64,000 nt of DNA from Geothermobacter ehrlichii (lineage in GTDB: Bacteria > Desulfobacterota > Desulfuromonadia > Desulfuromonadales > Geothermobacteraceae), in NCBI RefSeq assembly GCF_008124615.1, contig NZ_VNIB01000015.1, positions 1 to 64,000 on the forward strand. The letters run 5' to 3'. Shown piece by piece: positions 18,749 to 30,231 of the stretch. Each line of letters begins with the position of its first letter. Positions within the stretch are counted from its first letter, which is position 1. Below the pieces are notes generated by a model. The model ran no database searches. It was not told where the DNA came from and saw only the letters and a program-made list of their open reading frames with translations. The position numbers were made by a program, and so were the translations under genes.

Positions 18749-19476
18749 TGATATTTGATATCCTGACCCTCTTTCCCGAGATGTGCCGTTCGCCCTTCGC
18801 GGTCAGCATTCTCGGCAAGGCGATCGAAAAGGGTCTGATCGAGGTCCATGCCCACTTTCTCCGCGACTGGGCGGAGGGGCGTCACCTGGTCACCGACGAT
18901 GCCCCCTACGGCGGTGGGGACGGCATGGTGATGAAGGTCGAGCCGGTCGCCCGCGCGCTGGACGATCTGCGGTCGCGGCGACCCGGTTCGAAGGTGTTGC
19001 TGATGACGCCGCAGGGGCGTCCCCTGACCCAGAAGCTGGTCGAGGAGCTGGCGCGGGAAAAGGGCCTGATTTTTGTCTGTGGCCGCTATGAAGGGATCGA
19101 CGAGCGGATCCGCTCGCTGGTCGATGACGAGATATCCCTCGGGGATTTCGTGCTCACCGGCGGCGAGCTGCCGGCGATGGTGATCATCGATGCCGTCGCC
19201 CGGCTGGTTCCCGGCGTGCTCGGCTCGGTCCGCAGCGCCGAAGCCGACTCGTTTTCCGACGGGCTGCTGGAATATCCGCAGTACACGCGGCCGGCCGAGT
19301 TCCGCGGCCAGAAGGTGCCCGAGGTGCTGCTTTCCGGCGATCATGGCGCCATCGCCCGTTGGCGGCGGCGCGAGCAGTTGCGGCGCACCCTGCAGCGCCG
19401 CCCCGATTTGCTCGAAAGCGCCGGGCTGAGCGACGAAGACCGGGCGCTGCTGAAGGAACTGCAGAGTGGGGACTGA
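18748..19476 (+). CDS. trmD: tRNA (guanine(37)-N1)-methyltransferase TrmD
   Basis: A 242-residue SPOUT methyltransferase. It forms m1G37 in tRNAs reading CUN, CCN and CGG, preventing +1 frameshifting. It starts [12 protein letters not shown]. The trefoil-knot SAM site includes [13 protein letters not shown] and [19 protein letters not shown], and the C-terminus has YTRPAEFRG and the [14 protein letters not shown] helix. Length is typical. The start codon overlaps the rimM stop. Confidence 0.97.
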   Translation: MIFDILTLFPEMCRSPFAVSILGKAIEKGLIEVHAHFLRDWAEGRHLVTDDAPYGGGDGMVMKVEPVARALDDLRSRRPGSKVLLMTPQGRPLTQKLVEELAREKGLIFVCGRYEGIDERIRSLVDDEISLGDFVLTGGELPAMVIIDAVARLVPGVLGSVRSAEADSFSDGLLEYPQYTRPAEFRGQKVPEVLLSGDHGAIARWRRREQLRRTLQRRPDLLESAGLSDEDRALLKELQSGD

Positions 19477-19480
19477 AGCG

Positions 19481-20074
19481 ATGCGCCTGGCCATCGCTCT
19501 GCTCCACTACCCGGTGCTCAACCGGGCGGGCGAGACGGTGACCACGGCGGTCACCAACCTCGACGTGCATGACCTGGCGCGCAGTGCCCTGACCTACGGC
19601 GTCGAACGCTTCTACGTGGTGACGCCGGTCGCCGAGCAGCGCCGGCTGGTGAACGAACTGCTCGACCACTGGTGTCGGGGCTTCGGCGCCCGGTACAATC
19701 CGGATCGGCGGCGGGCGCTCGAACTGGTCGAACCGGTCGCGACGCTGGATGAGGCCTTGGGCGACTACGCCGGGCGGACGGGGCGGGCGGTGACGCCGCT
19801 GCTGACCGGCGCCGGCCGGCGCGACGGACGCCCGCTGCGGGATCTGCGGCGCGAGCTGCAACGGCGGCCGCACATGCTCCTTTTCGGCACCGGCTCGGGG
19901 CTCGCTCCCGAGCTGTTCGAGCGGGGCTGGCCGGTCGTGGAGCCGATCGAGGGAACAACAGATTACAACCACCTGTCGGTGCGGGCCGCTTCGGCCATCC
20001 TGCTTGACCGGCTGGTGGCCGGATGCAGAAACGACAGTCAGGACATACAAAGAAACGACAAAGCGTCAGCTTGA
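19481..20074 (+). CDS. SPOUT-type RNA methyltransferase (RNA_Me_trans family)
   Basis: A 197-residue protein beginning [20 protein letters not shown] and containing [17 protein letters not shown] and a C-terminal [17 protein letters not shown]. These match the uncharacterised SAM-dependent RNA methyltransferase family (PF09936-like) that commonly sits between trmD and rplS in this lineage. The fold is alpha/beta-knot and the RNA target is unknown. The ATG at 19481 is preferred over an upstream GTG at 19466, which lies inside trmD. Confidence 0.8.
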   Translation: MRLAIALLHYPVLNRAGETVTTAVTNLDVHDLARSALTYGVERFYVVTPVAEQRRLVNELLDHWCRGFGARYNPDRRRALELVEPVATLDEALGDYAGRTGRAVTPLLTGAGRRDGRPLRDLRRELQRRPHMLLFGTGSGLAPELFERGWPVVEPIEGTTDYNHLSVRAASAILLDRLVAGCRNDSQDIQRNDKASA

Positions 20075-20084
20075 GGAGGAAGTC

Positions 20085-20432
20085 ATGAATATTGTCGACC
20101 GGATCGGCATGGAACAGATGCGCAAGAACATCCCGACTTTCAAGGCGGGAGACACCGTGCGTGTGCACGTCAAGATCACCGAGGGCGACAAGGAGCGGAT
20201 CCAGGTGTTTCAGGGGGTCTGCATCAAGCGGGTGAACCGCGGCATCGGTTCGACCTTCACTGTCCGCAAGGTTTCCGGCGGCATCGGGGTGGAGCGTGTT
20301 TTCCCGCTGCACGCCCCGGTGATCGACAAGATCGAGGTGGTGACCGTCGGCCGCGTGCGTCGCGCCAAGCTCTATTACCTGCGCAACCTGTACGGCAAGG
20401 CCGCCCGGATCCGCGAAAAGCGGGTCAACTGA
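20085..20432 (+). CDS. rplS: 50S ribosomal protein L19
   Basis: A 115-residue ribosomal protein located at the 30S-50S interface. It starts [20 protein letters not shown]. Hallmarks are [34 protein letters not shown] and the C-terminal [19 protein letters not shown] strong GAGGAGG ribosome site precedes the ATG. It is the last gene of the ffh-rplS run; a clear intrinsic terminator follows 18 bp after the stop. Confidence 0.97.
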   Translation: MNIVDRIGMEQMRKNIPTFKAGDTVRVHVKITEGDKERIQVFQGVCIKRVNRGIGSTFTVRKVSGGIGVERVFPLHAPVIDKIEVVTVGRVRRAKLYYLRNLYGKAARIREKRVN

Positions 20433-20449
20433 GCAGGCTGCCGACATGA

Positions 20450-20487
20450 ACGAAAAAAGCCCCGCCTTGCAGCGGGGCTTTTTTCGT
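20450..20487 (+). terminator. Intrinsic terminator after rplS (bidirectional)
   Basis: The stem ACGAAAAAAGCCCCGC pairs perfectly with GCGGGGCTTTTTTCGT around a CTTGCA loop. The flanking A and T runs make it work for rplS (+) and for the small convergent gene (-). Confidence 0.9.
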
Positions 20488-20516
20488 TCGGCTGACGCCG
20501 TAGAATCGTGCCTGGC

Positions 20517-20711
20517 TTACCCGTGGTGCCCGGCGACACCGGCGGCGGCGATGACGTGGTTGGCCTTGGCCGCCCAGTAGCCGACGGCGATCAGCACATA
20601 GATGCCGAGGGCTACCCAGCCGCCCTTGGCGAAGGCCTTGCGGAAGACCGGCCAGTCGACCAGGAACACCAGATAGAAAGCCAGAACCAGAACACAAATT
20701 GCCAACAGCAT
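20517..20711 (-). CDS. Small two-helix membrane protein, unknown function
   Basis: A 64-residue protein with two hydrophobic helices, about residues 2-17 and 31-48, separated by WPVFRKAFAKGG. The C-terminus is Ala-rich and ends GHHG. A perfect AGGAGG ribosome site lies seven bases before the ATG, and a good promoter lies upstream at 20796-20824, so it is very probably expressed. It is transcribed opposite to rplS and divergent from rnhB. Similar short proteins occur without known function. Confidence 0.7.
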   Translation of the reverse strand: MLLAICVLVLAFYLVFLVDWPVFRKAFAKGGWVALGIYVLIAVGYWAAKANHVIAAAGVAGHHG

Positions 20712-20795
20712 GGCAACCTCCTCTTGCGACGCGGGATCGGTCCGTGTCCCGGCGGGCGGACGCGGAGCCGGATCCGGGTCATTAAATTTTTGCAG

Positions 20796-20824
20796 ATTCT
20801 ATAACAGGATGTTAAAAATGCCAA
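20796..20824 (-). promoter_or_regulatory. Sigma70-type promoter for the 64-aa membrane protein gene
   Basis: Read on the minus strand: TTGGCA (20824-20819), 17-bp spacer, TAGAAT (20801-20796). It implies an untranslated leader of about 80 nt before the AGGAGG site. Confidence 0.55.
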
Positions 20825-20871
20825 AACCTTTTTGCCCCCCCCTGGGCGGGTGTTCGGAGGGAGGAACTGTC

Positions 20872-21510
20872 GTGACCCTGGATCTTTTTTCCGAAACGGA
20901 GGAACATCCCCTCTTTTTCGAACAGCAGGCGGCCCGCCGGGGCTTTCGAACCGTAGCCGGCATTGACGAGGCAGGTCGTGGCCCGCTGGCCGGTCCGGTG
21001 GTGGCGGCCGCCGTCGTGCTGCCGGAATCGTTCGATCTGCCCGGCCTGACCGATTCCAAGCAGCTGACGGCCGTCCGGCGGCGGGAACTGTTTTACCTGA
21101 TCCGCCGTCAAGCCCGCGCCATCGGGGTCGGCATCGTGGACGCCGCCGAGGTCGACCGGCGCAACATCCTTCAGGCCACGCTCGAAGCCATGCGGCTGGC
21201 AGTCTGCCGCCTGCGGCAGCCGGCCGATTTCCTGCTGGTCGACGGCATTTCGAAAATCCCCCTCGACCGGCCGCAGCTGACTCTGAAAAAGGGGGATTCC
21301 CGCTCCCTGTCGGTCGCTGCCGCTTCGGTGGTGGCCAAGGTGGTGCGGGACCGGATGATGCTCGGCTACGACCGCAAATATCCCGGATACGGCTTCGCCG
21401 GCCACAAGGGATACGGCAGCGCCGCCCACCGGCAGGCCATCGCCCGGCTCGGCCCCTGTCCCATCCACCGCAAGACCTTCGCCGGAGTCAGGGAACATGT
21501 CACCGCATGA
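20872..21510 (+). CDS. rnhB: Ribonuclease HII
   Basis: A 212-residue RNase HII that removes RNA from RNA-DNA hybrids and misincorporated ribonucleotides. The catalytic GIDEAGRGPLAGPV block is at about residues 30-43 (Asp32, Glu33). A third Asp sits in LLVDGI, and the C-terminus has the conserved YPGYGFAGHKGYGS patch. The GTG at 20872 is chosen because it follows a GGAGGGAGGA ribosome site; upstream in-frame starts add only unconserved sequence. It overlaps yraN by 14 bp. Confidence 0.95.
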   Translation: MTLDLFSETEEHPLFFEQQAARRGFRTVAGIDEAGRGPLAGPVVAAAVVLPESFDLPGLTDSKQLTAVRRRELFYLIRRQARAIGVGIVDAAEVDRRNILQATLEAMRLAVCRLRQPADFLLVDGISKIPLDRPQLTLKKGDSRSLSVAAASVVAKVVRDRMMLGYDRKYPGYGFAGHKGYGSAAHRQAIARLGPCPIHRKTFAGVREHVTA

Positions 21511-21868
21511 ACGGCAGACCCTCGGCAGCTGGGGGGAGCGGATGGCGGCGGCCTATCTGCGGCAAAAGGGGCTGAGGATTCTCTGCACCAACTACCGGAC
21601 GCCGGTCGGCGAGATCGACCTTGTCGCCCGCAACCGGCGGCACCTGGTCTTCGTCGAGGTCAAGACCCGCCGCGGCACCGGCTACGGCTCGCCCCAAGAG
21701 GCGGTGGGCAGCCGCAAGCAGCGGCAGATCATTCGCGCCGCCCAGTGGTACATCAACGACCGCGGCGCTTCGGGGCTGCAGCCGCGTTTCGATGTGGTGG
21801 CGGTTTTGCGTTTCGGCGACGGGGCGCGCATCGAGCACATCGAGAACGCCTTCGGGCTGCCCGCCTGA
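21497..21868 (+). CDS. UPF0102 (YraN) family putative endonuclease
   Basis: A 123-residue protein with a restriction-endonuclease-like fold. It has GSWGERMAAAYLRQKG, then NYRTPVGEIDLVARNRRHLVFVEVKTRR, in which the E-I-D...V-E-V-K residues form the nuclease-type catalytic set. The biological role is unclear for the family. It is coupled to rnhB by a 14-bp overlap, an arrangement common in bacteria. Confidence 0.9.
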   Translation: MSPHERQTLGSWGERMAAAYLRQKGLRILCTNYRTPVGEIDLVARNRRHLVFVEVKTRRGTGYGSPQEAVGSRKQRQIIRAAQWYINDRGASGLQPRFDVVAVLRFGDGARIEHIENAFGLPA

Positions 21869-21904
21869 GGCGGACTCGACAGCGACCGGATGATGGCCTA
21901 TGCT

Positions 21905-21934
21905 TTGACCTGATTCAGGTTGACCTGGTTCAGG
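21905..21934. repeat. 15-bp tandem direct repeat, possible half-element of the palindromic repeat family
   Basis: TTGACCTGATTCAGG (21905-21919) is followed at once by TTGACCTGGTTCAGG (21920-21934). Each contains a near-palindrome, and the GATTCAGGTTGACC junction resembles the ends of the repeats near khpA and upstream of ispG. Confidence 0.5.
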
Positions 21935-21955
21935 TCGGCGACAGGGATGGCGACA

Positions 21956-23938
21956 ATGAAGGAACTGAGCGAGAAATTCACCGATTTCGGCCTGTTGCGG
22001 CTTGCGGTCGGCTCTCCCGAGCTGAAAGTGGCCGATCCCGGGTTCAACGTCGAACAGATGATTGAGCTTGCCCGACGGGCAAAAGAACGGGGCTGCCAGC
22101 TGCTGCTGCTGCCCGAGCTTTGCCTGACCGGCTACAGCTGCGGCGACCTCTTCTACCAGCCGGCCCTGCAGCGGGCGGCCGAGGTCGGCCTGCTCGAGCT
22201 GGCCGGCCTGAGCCGTGAACTCGACCTGCCGCTGGTGGTCGGTCTGCCGGTGGCGATCGATGGCCGGCTCTACAACTGCGCCGCCTTTCTGGCCGGCGGG
22301 CGCGTCTGCGGCCTGGTTCCCAAGACCCACCTGCCCAACAGCGCCGAATTCTACGAAGAACGCTGGTTCTCCGCCGCCGACAGGCTGACCGTGGCCGAGG
22401 TGGTCGTCGGCGGAACGAGTGTTCCCGTCGGCCGCGACCTGCTCTTTGCCGCCGACAACCATCCCTGCTGTCTGGTTGGCATCGAGATCTGCGAAGACCT
22501 CTGGTCGGTCGAGCCGCCTAGCGGTCGGCAAGCCGCCGCCGGCGCCGCCCTGCTGCTCAACCTGTCGGCCAGCCCCGAGGTGCTCGGCAAGCAGGGCTAT
22601 CGCCGGCAGCTGGTCGCTTCCCAGTCGGCCCGCTGCCTAGCAGCCTATGCCTATGCTTCGGCGGGGCCGGGCGAGTCGAGCACCGATCTGGTTTATGCCG
22701 GCCACAGCCTGATCGCCGAAAACGGCCAGATTCTGGCCGAGACCGAACGCTTCCTTTTCGACAGCCAGCTGGCCGTCGCCGACATCGACCTGGCGCGGCT
22801 GCAGCTCGAACGGCAGCGCAACACCAGTTTCGCCGATGCCGACAGCGACGATTTCCGAGTGATTTCCTTTTCCCTCGGCCGGGCCTGCGCCGAAAGCCTG
22901 CTGCGGCCGATCCCGCGGCGGCCCTTCGTGCCCGAGGCGGACCGGGAGCGGGACGAGCGCTGCGAGGAGATTTTCGCCATCCAGACCACCGGCCTGGCCC
23001 GGCGGCTGCGGCACACCGGCAGCCGGCAGGTTGTGATCGGAGTCTCCGGCGGCCTTGATTCGACCCTGGCGCTGCTGGTGGCGATCCGCGCCTTCGACCG
23101 GCTCGGACTGCCGCGCTCCGGCATCCTGGCGGTAACCATGCCCGGTTTCGGCACCACCGAGCGCACGCGCTGCAACGCCGGCAAGCTGGCGGAACTGCTC
23201 GGGACGACACTGAAAGTGGTGCCGATCCACGCCAGTGTGCGGCAGCATTTCGCCGACATCGGCCACGACGAGAGCCGCCACGACATCACCTACGAGAACG
23301 CCCAGGCCCGCGAACGGACCCAGATCCTGATGGACCTGGCCAACCAGGTCGGCGGCCTGGTCATCGGCACCGGCGACCTGTCGGAGCTGGCCCTGGGCTG
23401 GGCAACCTACAACGGCGACCACATGTCGATGTACGCGGTCAACGTCGGCGTTCCCAAGACCCTGGTCCGCTACCTGGTCGACTGGTGCGCCGAGCGGGTT
23501 TTCGACGGGGAAACCCGCGCCGTGCTGCACGACGTGAGCGCCACCCCGGTGTCACCGGAACTGCTGCCGCCGGACGCCAACGGCGATATCGGCCAGAAGA
23601 CGGAAGAGACCGTCGGGCCCTACGAGCTGCACGATTTTTTCCTCTATCACGCGGTGCGCCTGCACTATCCGCCGGCCAAGATTTTCGCCTTCGCCTGCCA
23701 GGCCTTTGCCGGCAGCTACCGGCGGGACGAGATTCTCCGCTGGCTCAGGGTCTTCTTCCGGCGCTTCTTCAGCCAGCAGTTCAAGCGTTCCTGCCTGCCC
23801 GACGGCCCCAAGGTCGGCAGCGTTGTGCTGTCGCCGCGCGGCGACTGGCGGATGCCGTCGGATGCTTCGTCGGCGTTGTGGCTGGCGGAATTGGAGGAGA
23901 TTGAGAATTTCGGTGGCCTTGCATCCGAACCTTTTTGA
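21956..23938 (+). CDS. nadE: Glutamine-dependent NAD+ synthetase
   Basis: A 660-residue two-domain enzyme that makes NAD+ from deamido-NAD+ using glutamine. The N-terminal nitrilase-like glutaminase has Glu54 ([10 protein letters not shown]), Lys123 (VPKTHLPN) and Cys179 (GIEICEDLW). The C-terminal synthetase has the PP-loop GVSGGLDST at about 361-369. The ATG at 21956 is chosen because the MKEL... opening matches the family, with AGGGATGG upstream; an ATG at 21947 is possible. It appears monocistronic. Confidence 0.95.
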   Translation: MKELSEKFTDFGLLRLAVGSPELKVADPGFNVEQMIELARRAKERGCQLLLLPELCLTGYSCGDLFYQPALQRAAEVGLLELAGLSRELDLPLVVGLPVAIDGRLYNCAAFLAGGRVCGLVPKTHLPNSAEFYEERWFSAADRLTVAEVVVGGTSVPVGRDLLFAADNHPCCLVGIEICEDLWSVEPPSGRQAAAGAALLLNLSASPEVLGKQGYRRQLVASQSARCLAAYAYASAGPGESSTDLVYAGHSLIAENGQILAETERFLFDSQLAVADIDLARLQLERQRNTSFADADSDDFRVISFSLGRACAESLLRPIPRRPFVPEADRERDERCEEIFAIQTTGLARRLRHTGSRQVVIGVSGGLDSTLALLVAIRAFDRLGLPRSGILAVTMPGFGTTERTRCNAGKLAELLGTTLKVVPIHASVRQHFADIGHDESRHDITYENAQARERTQILMDLANQVGGLVIGTGDLSELALGWATYNGDHMSMYAVNVGVPKTLVRYLVDWCAERVFDGETRAVLHDVSATPVSPELLPPDANGDIGQKTEETVGPYELHDFFLYHAVRLHYPPAKIFAFACQAFAGSYRRDEILRWLRVFFRRFFSQQFKRSCLPDGPKVGSVVLSPRGDWRMPSDASSALWLAELEEIENFGGLASEPF

Positions 23939-23990
23939 GCAGCCTGGTCTGTCGATAATCTTGGTCGCAGATTGAATAACCGCTATCCAG

Positions 23991-24016
23991 TAGGGGCGCG
24001 ATTTGTCGCCCCTGCG
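23991..24016. repeat. Short hairpin repeat (AGGGGCG / CGCCCCT type)
   Basis: AGGGGCG and CGCCCCT flank CGATTTGT, giving a 7-bp perfect stem. The sequence GTAGGGGCGCGATTTGTCG resembles a short interspersed repeat I recall from many bacterial genomes. It sits in the nadE-rsmI gap, 16 bp before rsmI. Confidence 0.45.
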
Positions 24017-24031
24017 AACGGGCTCCACCCC

Positions 24032-24856
24032 ATGCTCTATCTTGTCGCCACGCCGATCGGCAATCTCGAGGACATGACCTTCCGGGCCGTGCGCATTCTG
24101 CGCGAGGTCGATCTCATCGCCTGCGAGGATACCCGCCACAGCCGCAAGCTGCTGGAGCATTTCGACATCGCCACGCCGCTGACTTCCTTTCACGAGCACA
24201 ACGAGCGGGACAAGGGGGAGAAGCTGCTGGCCGAGCTGCGTTCGGGCCGGAAGCTGGCCCTGATCAGCGATGCCGGCACGCCGGCGATCAGCGATCCGGG
24301 CTACCGCCTGGTGCGGCGCTGCCACGAGCTGGGTATCGTGGTTACCATCGTGCCCGGCGCCCAGGCGGCGGTCAGTGCCCTGGCGGTCAGTGGTCTGCCG
24401 ACCGACCGGTTTGCCTTCGAGGGCTTTCTGCCGGCGAAGTCCGCCGCCCGCCGGAAGCGGCTGCGGCAGCTGCTTCCGGAAAGCAGGACACTGGTCTTTT
24501 ACGAGGCGCCGCACCGGTTGGCGGCCAGCCTGCGCGACCTGGCCGAACTCTGTCCGGAGCGGGAACTGGTGGTGGTGCGGGAGCTGACCAAGCTGCACGA
24601 GGAGATCTGCCGCGGTTCGGCAGGCGAGCTGGCCGAACGCTGGCGGACGGAAAAGGTACGCGGCGAGGTGGTGCTGCTGGTGGCGCCGGGCGAGGGAGAG
24701 CGGCCCGAGATCGATCTGCCGACCGCCTTGCGGCGGGAACTGGCGGCCGGCCGCCCGATACGCGAGGTCAGTCGGGAGTTGGCTGCGGCCTACGGGATGT
24801 CCGGCAGCGAGGTCTACCGGTTGGCCCAGCGGCTGAAGGATGAAGGCAGCGACTGA
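24032..24856 (+). CDS. rsmI: 16S rRNA (cytidine(1402)-2'-O)-methyltransferase RsmI
   Basis: A 274-residue tetrapyrrole-methylase-fold enzyme that 2'-O-methylates C1402 of 16S rRNA at the decoding centre. It starts MLYLVATPIGNLEDMTFRAV. Conserved blocks are CEDTRHSRKLL, LISDAGTPAISDPGYRLV, ALAVSGLPTDRFAFEGFLP and FYEAPHRL. The ATG at 24032 gives the canonical N-terminus; the longer frame runs through the hairpin repeat and is rejected. It converges with the acylphosphatase gene four bases away. Confidence 0.96.
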   Translation: MLYLVATPIGNLEDMTFRAVRILREVDLIACEDTRHSRKLLEHFDIATPLTSFHEHNERDKGEKLLAELRSGRKLALISDAGTPAISDPGYRLVRRCHELGIVVTIVPGAQAAVSALAVSGLPTDRFAFEGFLPAKSAARRKRLRQLLPESRTLVFYEAPHRLAASLRDLAELCPERELVVVRELTKLHEEICRGSAGELAERWRTEKVRGEVVLLVAPGEGERPEIDLPTALRRELAAGRPIREVSRELAAAYGMSGSEVYRLAQRLKDEGSD

Positions 24857-24860
24857 TCAA

Positions 24861-27253
<2,393 letters not shown>

Positions 27254-27274
27254 TTAGATGCTGCCGGAGTTCGC

Positions 27275-28543
27275 ATGACCGAAGACCAGTACTGGCGCCT
27301 GGGGGCGCTTGCCATTCTTTTTCTGTTTTCCGCCTTCTTTTCCGGTTCGGAAACGGCCCTGACCGCCATAGACCGGGTGCGGATCCATTACCTCGTCGAG
27401 AAACAGCAGCGCGGAGCCAGGCGGCTGGAGAAGCTCCTTGCCCAGCCCGACCGGCTGCTCTCGGCCATTCTCATCGGCAACAATCTGGTCAATATCGCCG
27501 CCTCGGTCTTCGCCACCACCCTTTTCGTCGCCTGGTTCGGCGACCAGCGTGGCGAGCTGGCGACCATCCTGATCCTGACGCCGCTGCTGCTTTTGCTGGC
27601 CGAGGTCTGTCCCAAAACCTACGCCAAACGGAATCCGGAGCGGGTCGCCTTTTGGGTGCTGCAGCCGATCATCGTCGTCATGTGGCTGCTCACTCCGCTG
27701 GTTGGCCTGGTGACCTTTGTTTCCGGGCTGCTGACCCGGCTGGTGCCGCAGGAAGCTGAGCAGCCGGTGATTTCGGGCGACGAGATTCGCGCCATGATCA
27801 ACGTCGGCGAGAAGGTCGGCGTGGTGGCTGAAGAGCAGCACCGCATGCTGCACGGCATCTTCGAGCTGGCCGAAATCAGCGTTCGCGACGTCATGATTCC
27901 GCGCACCGAGGTGATCGGCATCGAGGCGGGGGCCAGCTTCGAGGAGGTGTTGCGCATCGTCCAGGAATCGAAGCATTCACGCTTTCCGGTCTACGAGGGG
28001 GACCTGGACCACGTCCGCGGCATCATTCACTCCAAGGAGATTCTCGACTACGTGCATCGTCCCGAGGATTTCTCCCTGCCCCGGCTGGCGCGGCGTCCCT
28101 TCTTCGTTCCCGAGTCGACGCCCATCGAGGCCCTGCTCCATTCTTTCCGCAAGCGGCGCGTCCACCTGGCCATGGTGGTCGACGAGTACGGCGGTGTGGA
28201 GGGAATCGTCACCCTGGAGGACGTGGTCGAGGAGATCGTTGGCGAGATCCAGGACGAGTACGACGAGGACGAGGTGTTGATCCGGCAGTTGGAGCCGGAT
28301 CGCTACCTGGTCGACGCCAGCGCCTCCATCCGGCTGATCAACCGCCGCTTCGACCTGCGGCTGTCGGAGCGGCACGCCACCACCATGGCCGGATTCGTCC
28401 TGCGTATGCTGGGCGAAATCCCCCGGGAGGGGGATGTCTGCCGGGCCGACGGCGTGGAGCTGGTAGTGCGCAAGATGGACCAGCAGCGCATCGAAGAGCT
28501 CGAGATGCGCATCCTCGATGCGTCCGAACAGGTTGGCTCCTGA
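27275..28543 (+). CDS. HlyC/CorC-family CBS-domain membrane protein
   Basis: A 422-residue protein. The N-terminal DUF21 membrane domain has three to four helices, beginning LAILFLFSAFFSGSETALTA. A tandem CBS pair follows (about residues 200-325; VRDVMIPRTEVIGIEAGASF and LAMVVDEYGGVEGIVTLEDV). The C-terminal CorC_HlyC domain ends near LEMRILDASEQ. Relatives are implicated in magnesium or other cation efflux; substrate here is unknown. It is divergent from ligA, and the mraZ promoter lies downstream. Confidence 0.88.
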   Translation: MTEDQYWRLGALAILFLFSAFFSGSETALTAIDRVRIHYLVEKQQRGARRLEKLLAQPDRLLSAILIGNNLVNIAASVFATTLFVAWFGDQRGELATILILTPLLLLLAEVCPKTYAKRNPERVAFWVLQPIIVVMWLLTPLVGLVTFVSGLLTRLVPQEAEQPVISGDEIRAMINVGEKVGVVAEEQHRMLHGIFELAEISVRDVMIPRTEVIGIEAGASFEEVLRIVQESKHSRFPVYEGDLDHVRGIIHSKEILDYVHRPEDFSLPRLARRPFFVPESTPIEALLHSFRKRRVHLAMVVDEYGGVEGIVTLEDVVEEIVGEIQDEYDEDEVLIRQLEPDRYLVDASASIRLINRRFDLRLSERHATTMAGFVLRMLGEIPREGDVCRADGVELVVRKMDQQRIEELEMRILDASEQVGS

Positions 28544-28732
28544 GTTTTTCGCTTCTTTGTGCTTCCTGTCGGCGGACTGGTATGGTGGAAATGGCCCCAA
28601 GGCAGCGGTCCCACTTCTCTTTCCACTTCTGGACATGAATTCGACATACGACTTCCTCGTTTTCGGGTCGTTCCCACTGGAATGACACCCACCGTCGAAT
28701 CGTCTAAACCCTTAAAAAATTGTCAAATTCCC

Positions 28733-28761
28733 TTGACACCCTGGTTGACGGCCAGTATATT
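28733..28761 (+). promoter_or_regulatory. Strong sigma70-type promoter for the dcw cluster
   Basis: TTGACA (28733-28738), exactly 17 bp, TATATT (28756-28761). The predicted start point is about 28768, immediately before the MraZ-box-like repeats. Confidence 0.75.
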
Positions 28762-28771
28762 TCGACCAAGG

Positions 28772-28796
28772 TGGGAAAAAGTGCCAGAAAAGGCCA
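28772..28796 (+). promoter_or_regulatory. MraZ-box-like operator repeats
   Basis: TGGGA (28772-28776), TGCCA (28782-28786) and GGCCA (28792-28796) recur with an exact 10-bp period just downstream of the predicted start point. MraZ is known to bind TGGGN repeats with 5-nt spacers in its own promoter. Only the first repeat matches that consensus well. Confidence 0.45.
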
Positions 28797-28805
28797 GAAG
28801 GTGTC

Positions 28806-29261
28806 ATGGTCAATTTCACGGGGAAATATTTCAACAGCATCGACGCCAAGGGGCGGGCGATTATCCCGGCCAGATTCCGGGAGGAACTGGCCCGCGCCTA
28901 CGACGACGATCGGCTGGTGGTGACCGAAGGGGATGGCGGCCTCGACTGCTATCCCGTTCCCCAGTGGAAGGAGATAGTCGCGCGGATCGATGCGCTGGAG
29001 CCGGGGCAGTTCAAGGACGACCTCTACATGACCACGGTTTCGCCGGCGATCGAATGCAGTTTCGACAGGCAGGGGCGGATTCAGCTGACACCGGCCCTGC
29101 GTGAACATGCGGGTCTGGTGGGGGAGACGCGGGAATTCGTGGCGATCGGGGTCAGTAACAAGATTCGCATCATGACCCGGCAGCAGCATGCCGACCAGCG
29201 TGCCCAGGCGCAGGAGCGGCTGCGCCAGAATCCCCAGGCCCGGTACAACCTCGGTCTTTGA
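28806..29261 (+). CDS. mraZ: Transcriptional regulator MraZ
   Basis: A 151-residue protein with two AbrB-like SpoVT domains, each carrying the DNA-contact motif: DAKGRAIIPARFRE near residue 14 and DRQGRIQLTPALREHAG near residue 87. It forms ring oligomers and represses the dcw operon that it heads. The start is ATG directly after AAGGTGTC. It lies seven bases before rsmH. Regulation is likely autoregulatory through the repeats at 28772-28796. Confidence 0.96.
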   Translation: MVNFTGKYFNSIDAKGRAIIPARFREELARAYDDDRLVVTEGDGGLDCYPVPQWKEIVARIDALEPGQFKDDLYMTTVSPAIECSFDRQGRIQLTPALREHAGLVGETREFVAIGVSNKIRIMTRQQHADQRAQAQERLRQNPQARYNLGL

Positions 29262-29267
29262 TTCCTG

Positions 29268-30212
29268 ATGACGGCGGACTTTACGCACCGGCCGGTGATG
29301 CCGCAGGAGGTTCTCGAACTGCTGGCGCCGCGGCCCGGCGGCACCTATCTCGACGGTACCGTCGGCGGCGGCGGTCATGCCCGGCTGATTCTCGAGGCAA
29401 GTTGCCCCGACGGGCGCTTGGTCGGTCTCGATCGCGACGCCGAGGCGCTGGCGGCGGCACATCGTACCCTCGCCCCCTTCGGCGGGCGGGTCTCGCTGGT
29501 TCGCTCGGCCTTCGCCGATTTCGAGACGGTGCTCGACCGGCTCGGGATCGATCGGCTCGACGGCATGCTGCTCGACCTCGGGGTGTCGTCCCACCAGCTC
29601 GACAGCGCCGAGCGCGGCTTCTCCTTTCGCCGTGACGGCCCGCTCGACATGCGGATGAACCGCGACGAGGGGGAGACGGCGGCCGAGGTGCTGGCCAGCC
29701 GCAGTGCCGACGAGCTGGCCCGGATCTTCCGCGAGTACGGCGAAGAGCGCTACGCCCGCCGGATCGCCAGGCGGATCGTCGCCGAGCGACAGGTCGCCGA
29801 ACTGCGGACGACGCGCCAGCTGGCCGAGCTGGTGGCGCAGGTGGTGCCCCCCTCGCGGGACAGCCGGCGCATTCACCCGGCTACCCGGGTCTTCCAGGCG
29901 TTGCGCATCGCCGTCAACGGCGAGCTCGAGCAGGTGGAGCAGGGGGTGCGGCGCGGCATCGGGCGGCTGCGGCCCGGCGGCCGCCTGGTGGTCATCAGTT
30001 TTCATTCCCTGGAAGACCGGCTGGTCAAGCGGATCTTCCGGGATGCGGCCCGCGGCTGCATCTGTCCGCCGCGGCTCCCGGTCTGCCAGTGCGGCCGGGT
30101 ACCTGAAGTGAGGTTGCTGACCCGCAGGGCGCTGCGGCCCTCGGCGACCGAAATTGAAGCGAACGTACGCTCCCGCAGCGCGGTGCTGCGGGCTGTCGAA
30201 CGGCAGGGATGA
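29268..30212 (+). CDS. rsmH: 16S rRNA (cytosine(1402)-N4)-methyltransferase RsmH
   Basis: A 314-residue SAM enzyme that N4-methylates C1402 of 16S rRNA, the same nucleotide acted on by RsmI encoded at 24032. It begins [20 protein letters not shown] with SAM motif [12 protein letters not shown]. Other hallmarks are [26 protein letters not shown] and the C-terminal [16 protein letters not shown]. Length is typical. It follows mraZ by six bases and precedes ftsL by 19. Confidence 0.97.
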   Translation: MTADFTHRPVMPQEVLELLAPRPGGTYLDGTVGGGGHARLILEASCPDGRLVGLDRDAEALAAAHRTLAPFGGRVSLVRSAFADFETVLDRLGIDRLDGMLLDLGVSSHQLDSAERGFSFRRDGPLDMRMNRDEGETAAEVLASRSADELARIFREYGEERYARRIARRIVAERQVAELRTTRQLAELVAQVVPPSRDSRRIHPATRVFQALRIAVNGELEQVEQGVRRGIGRLRPGGRLVVISFHSLEDRLVKRIFRDAARGCICPPRLPVCQCGRVPEVRLLTRRALRPSATEIEANVRSRSAVLRAVERQG

Positions 30213-30231
30213 CGCTGCCGTGGAGGGATGC

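Noticed and set aside
28605-28635. GTGGAAAG / GTGGGA repeats on the minus strand upstream of mraZ
   Set aside because: The period is 12 bp rather than 10 and they lie over 100 bp upstream of the promoter, so they were not called MraZ boxes.
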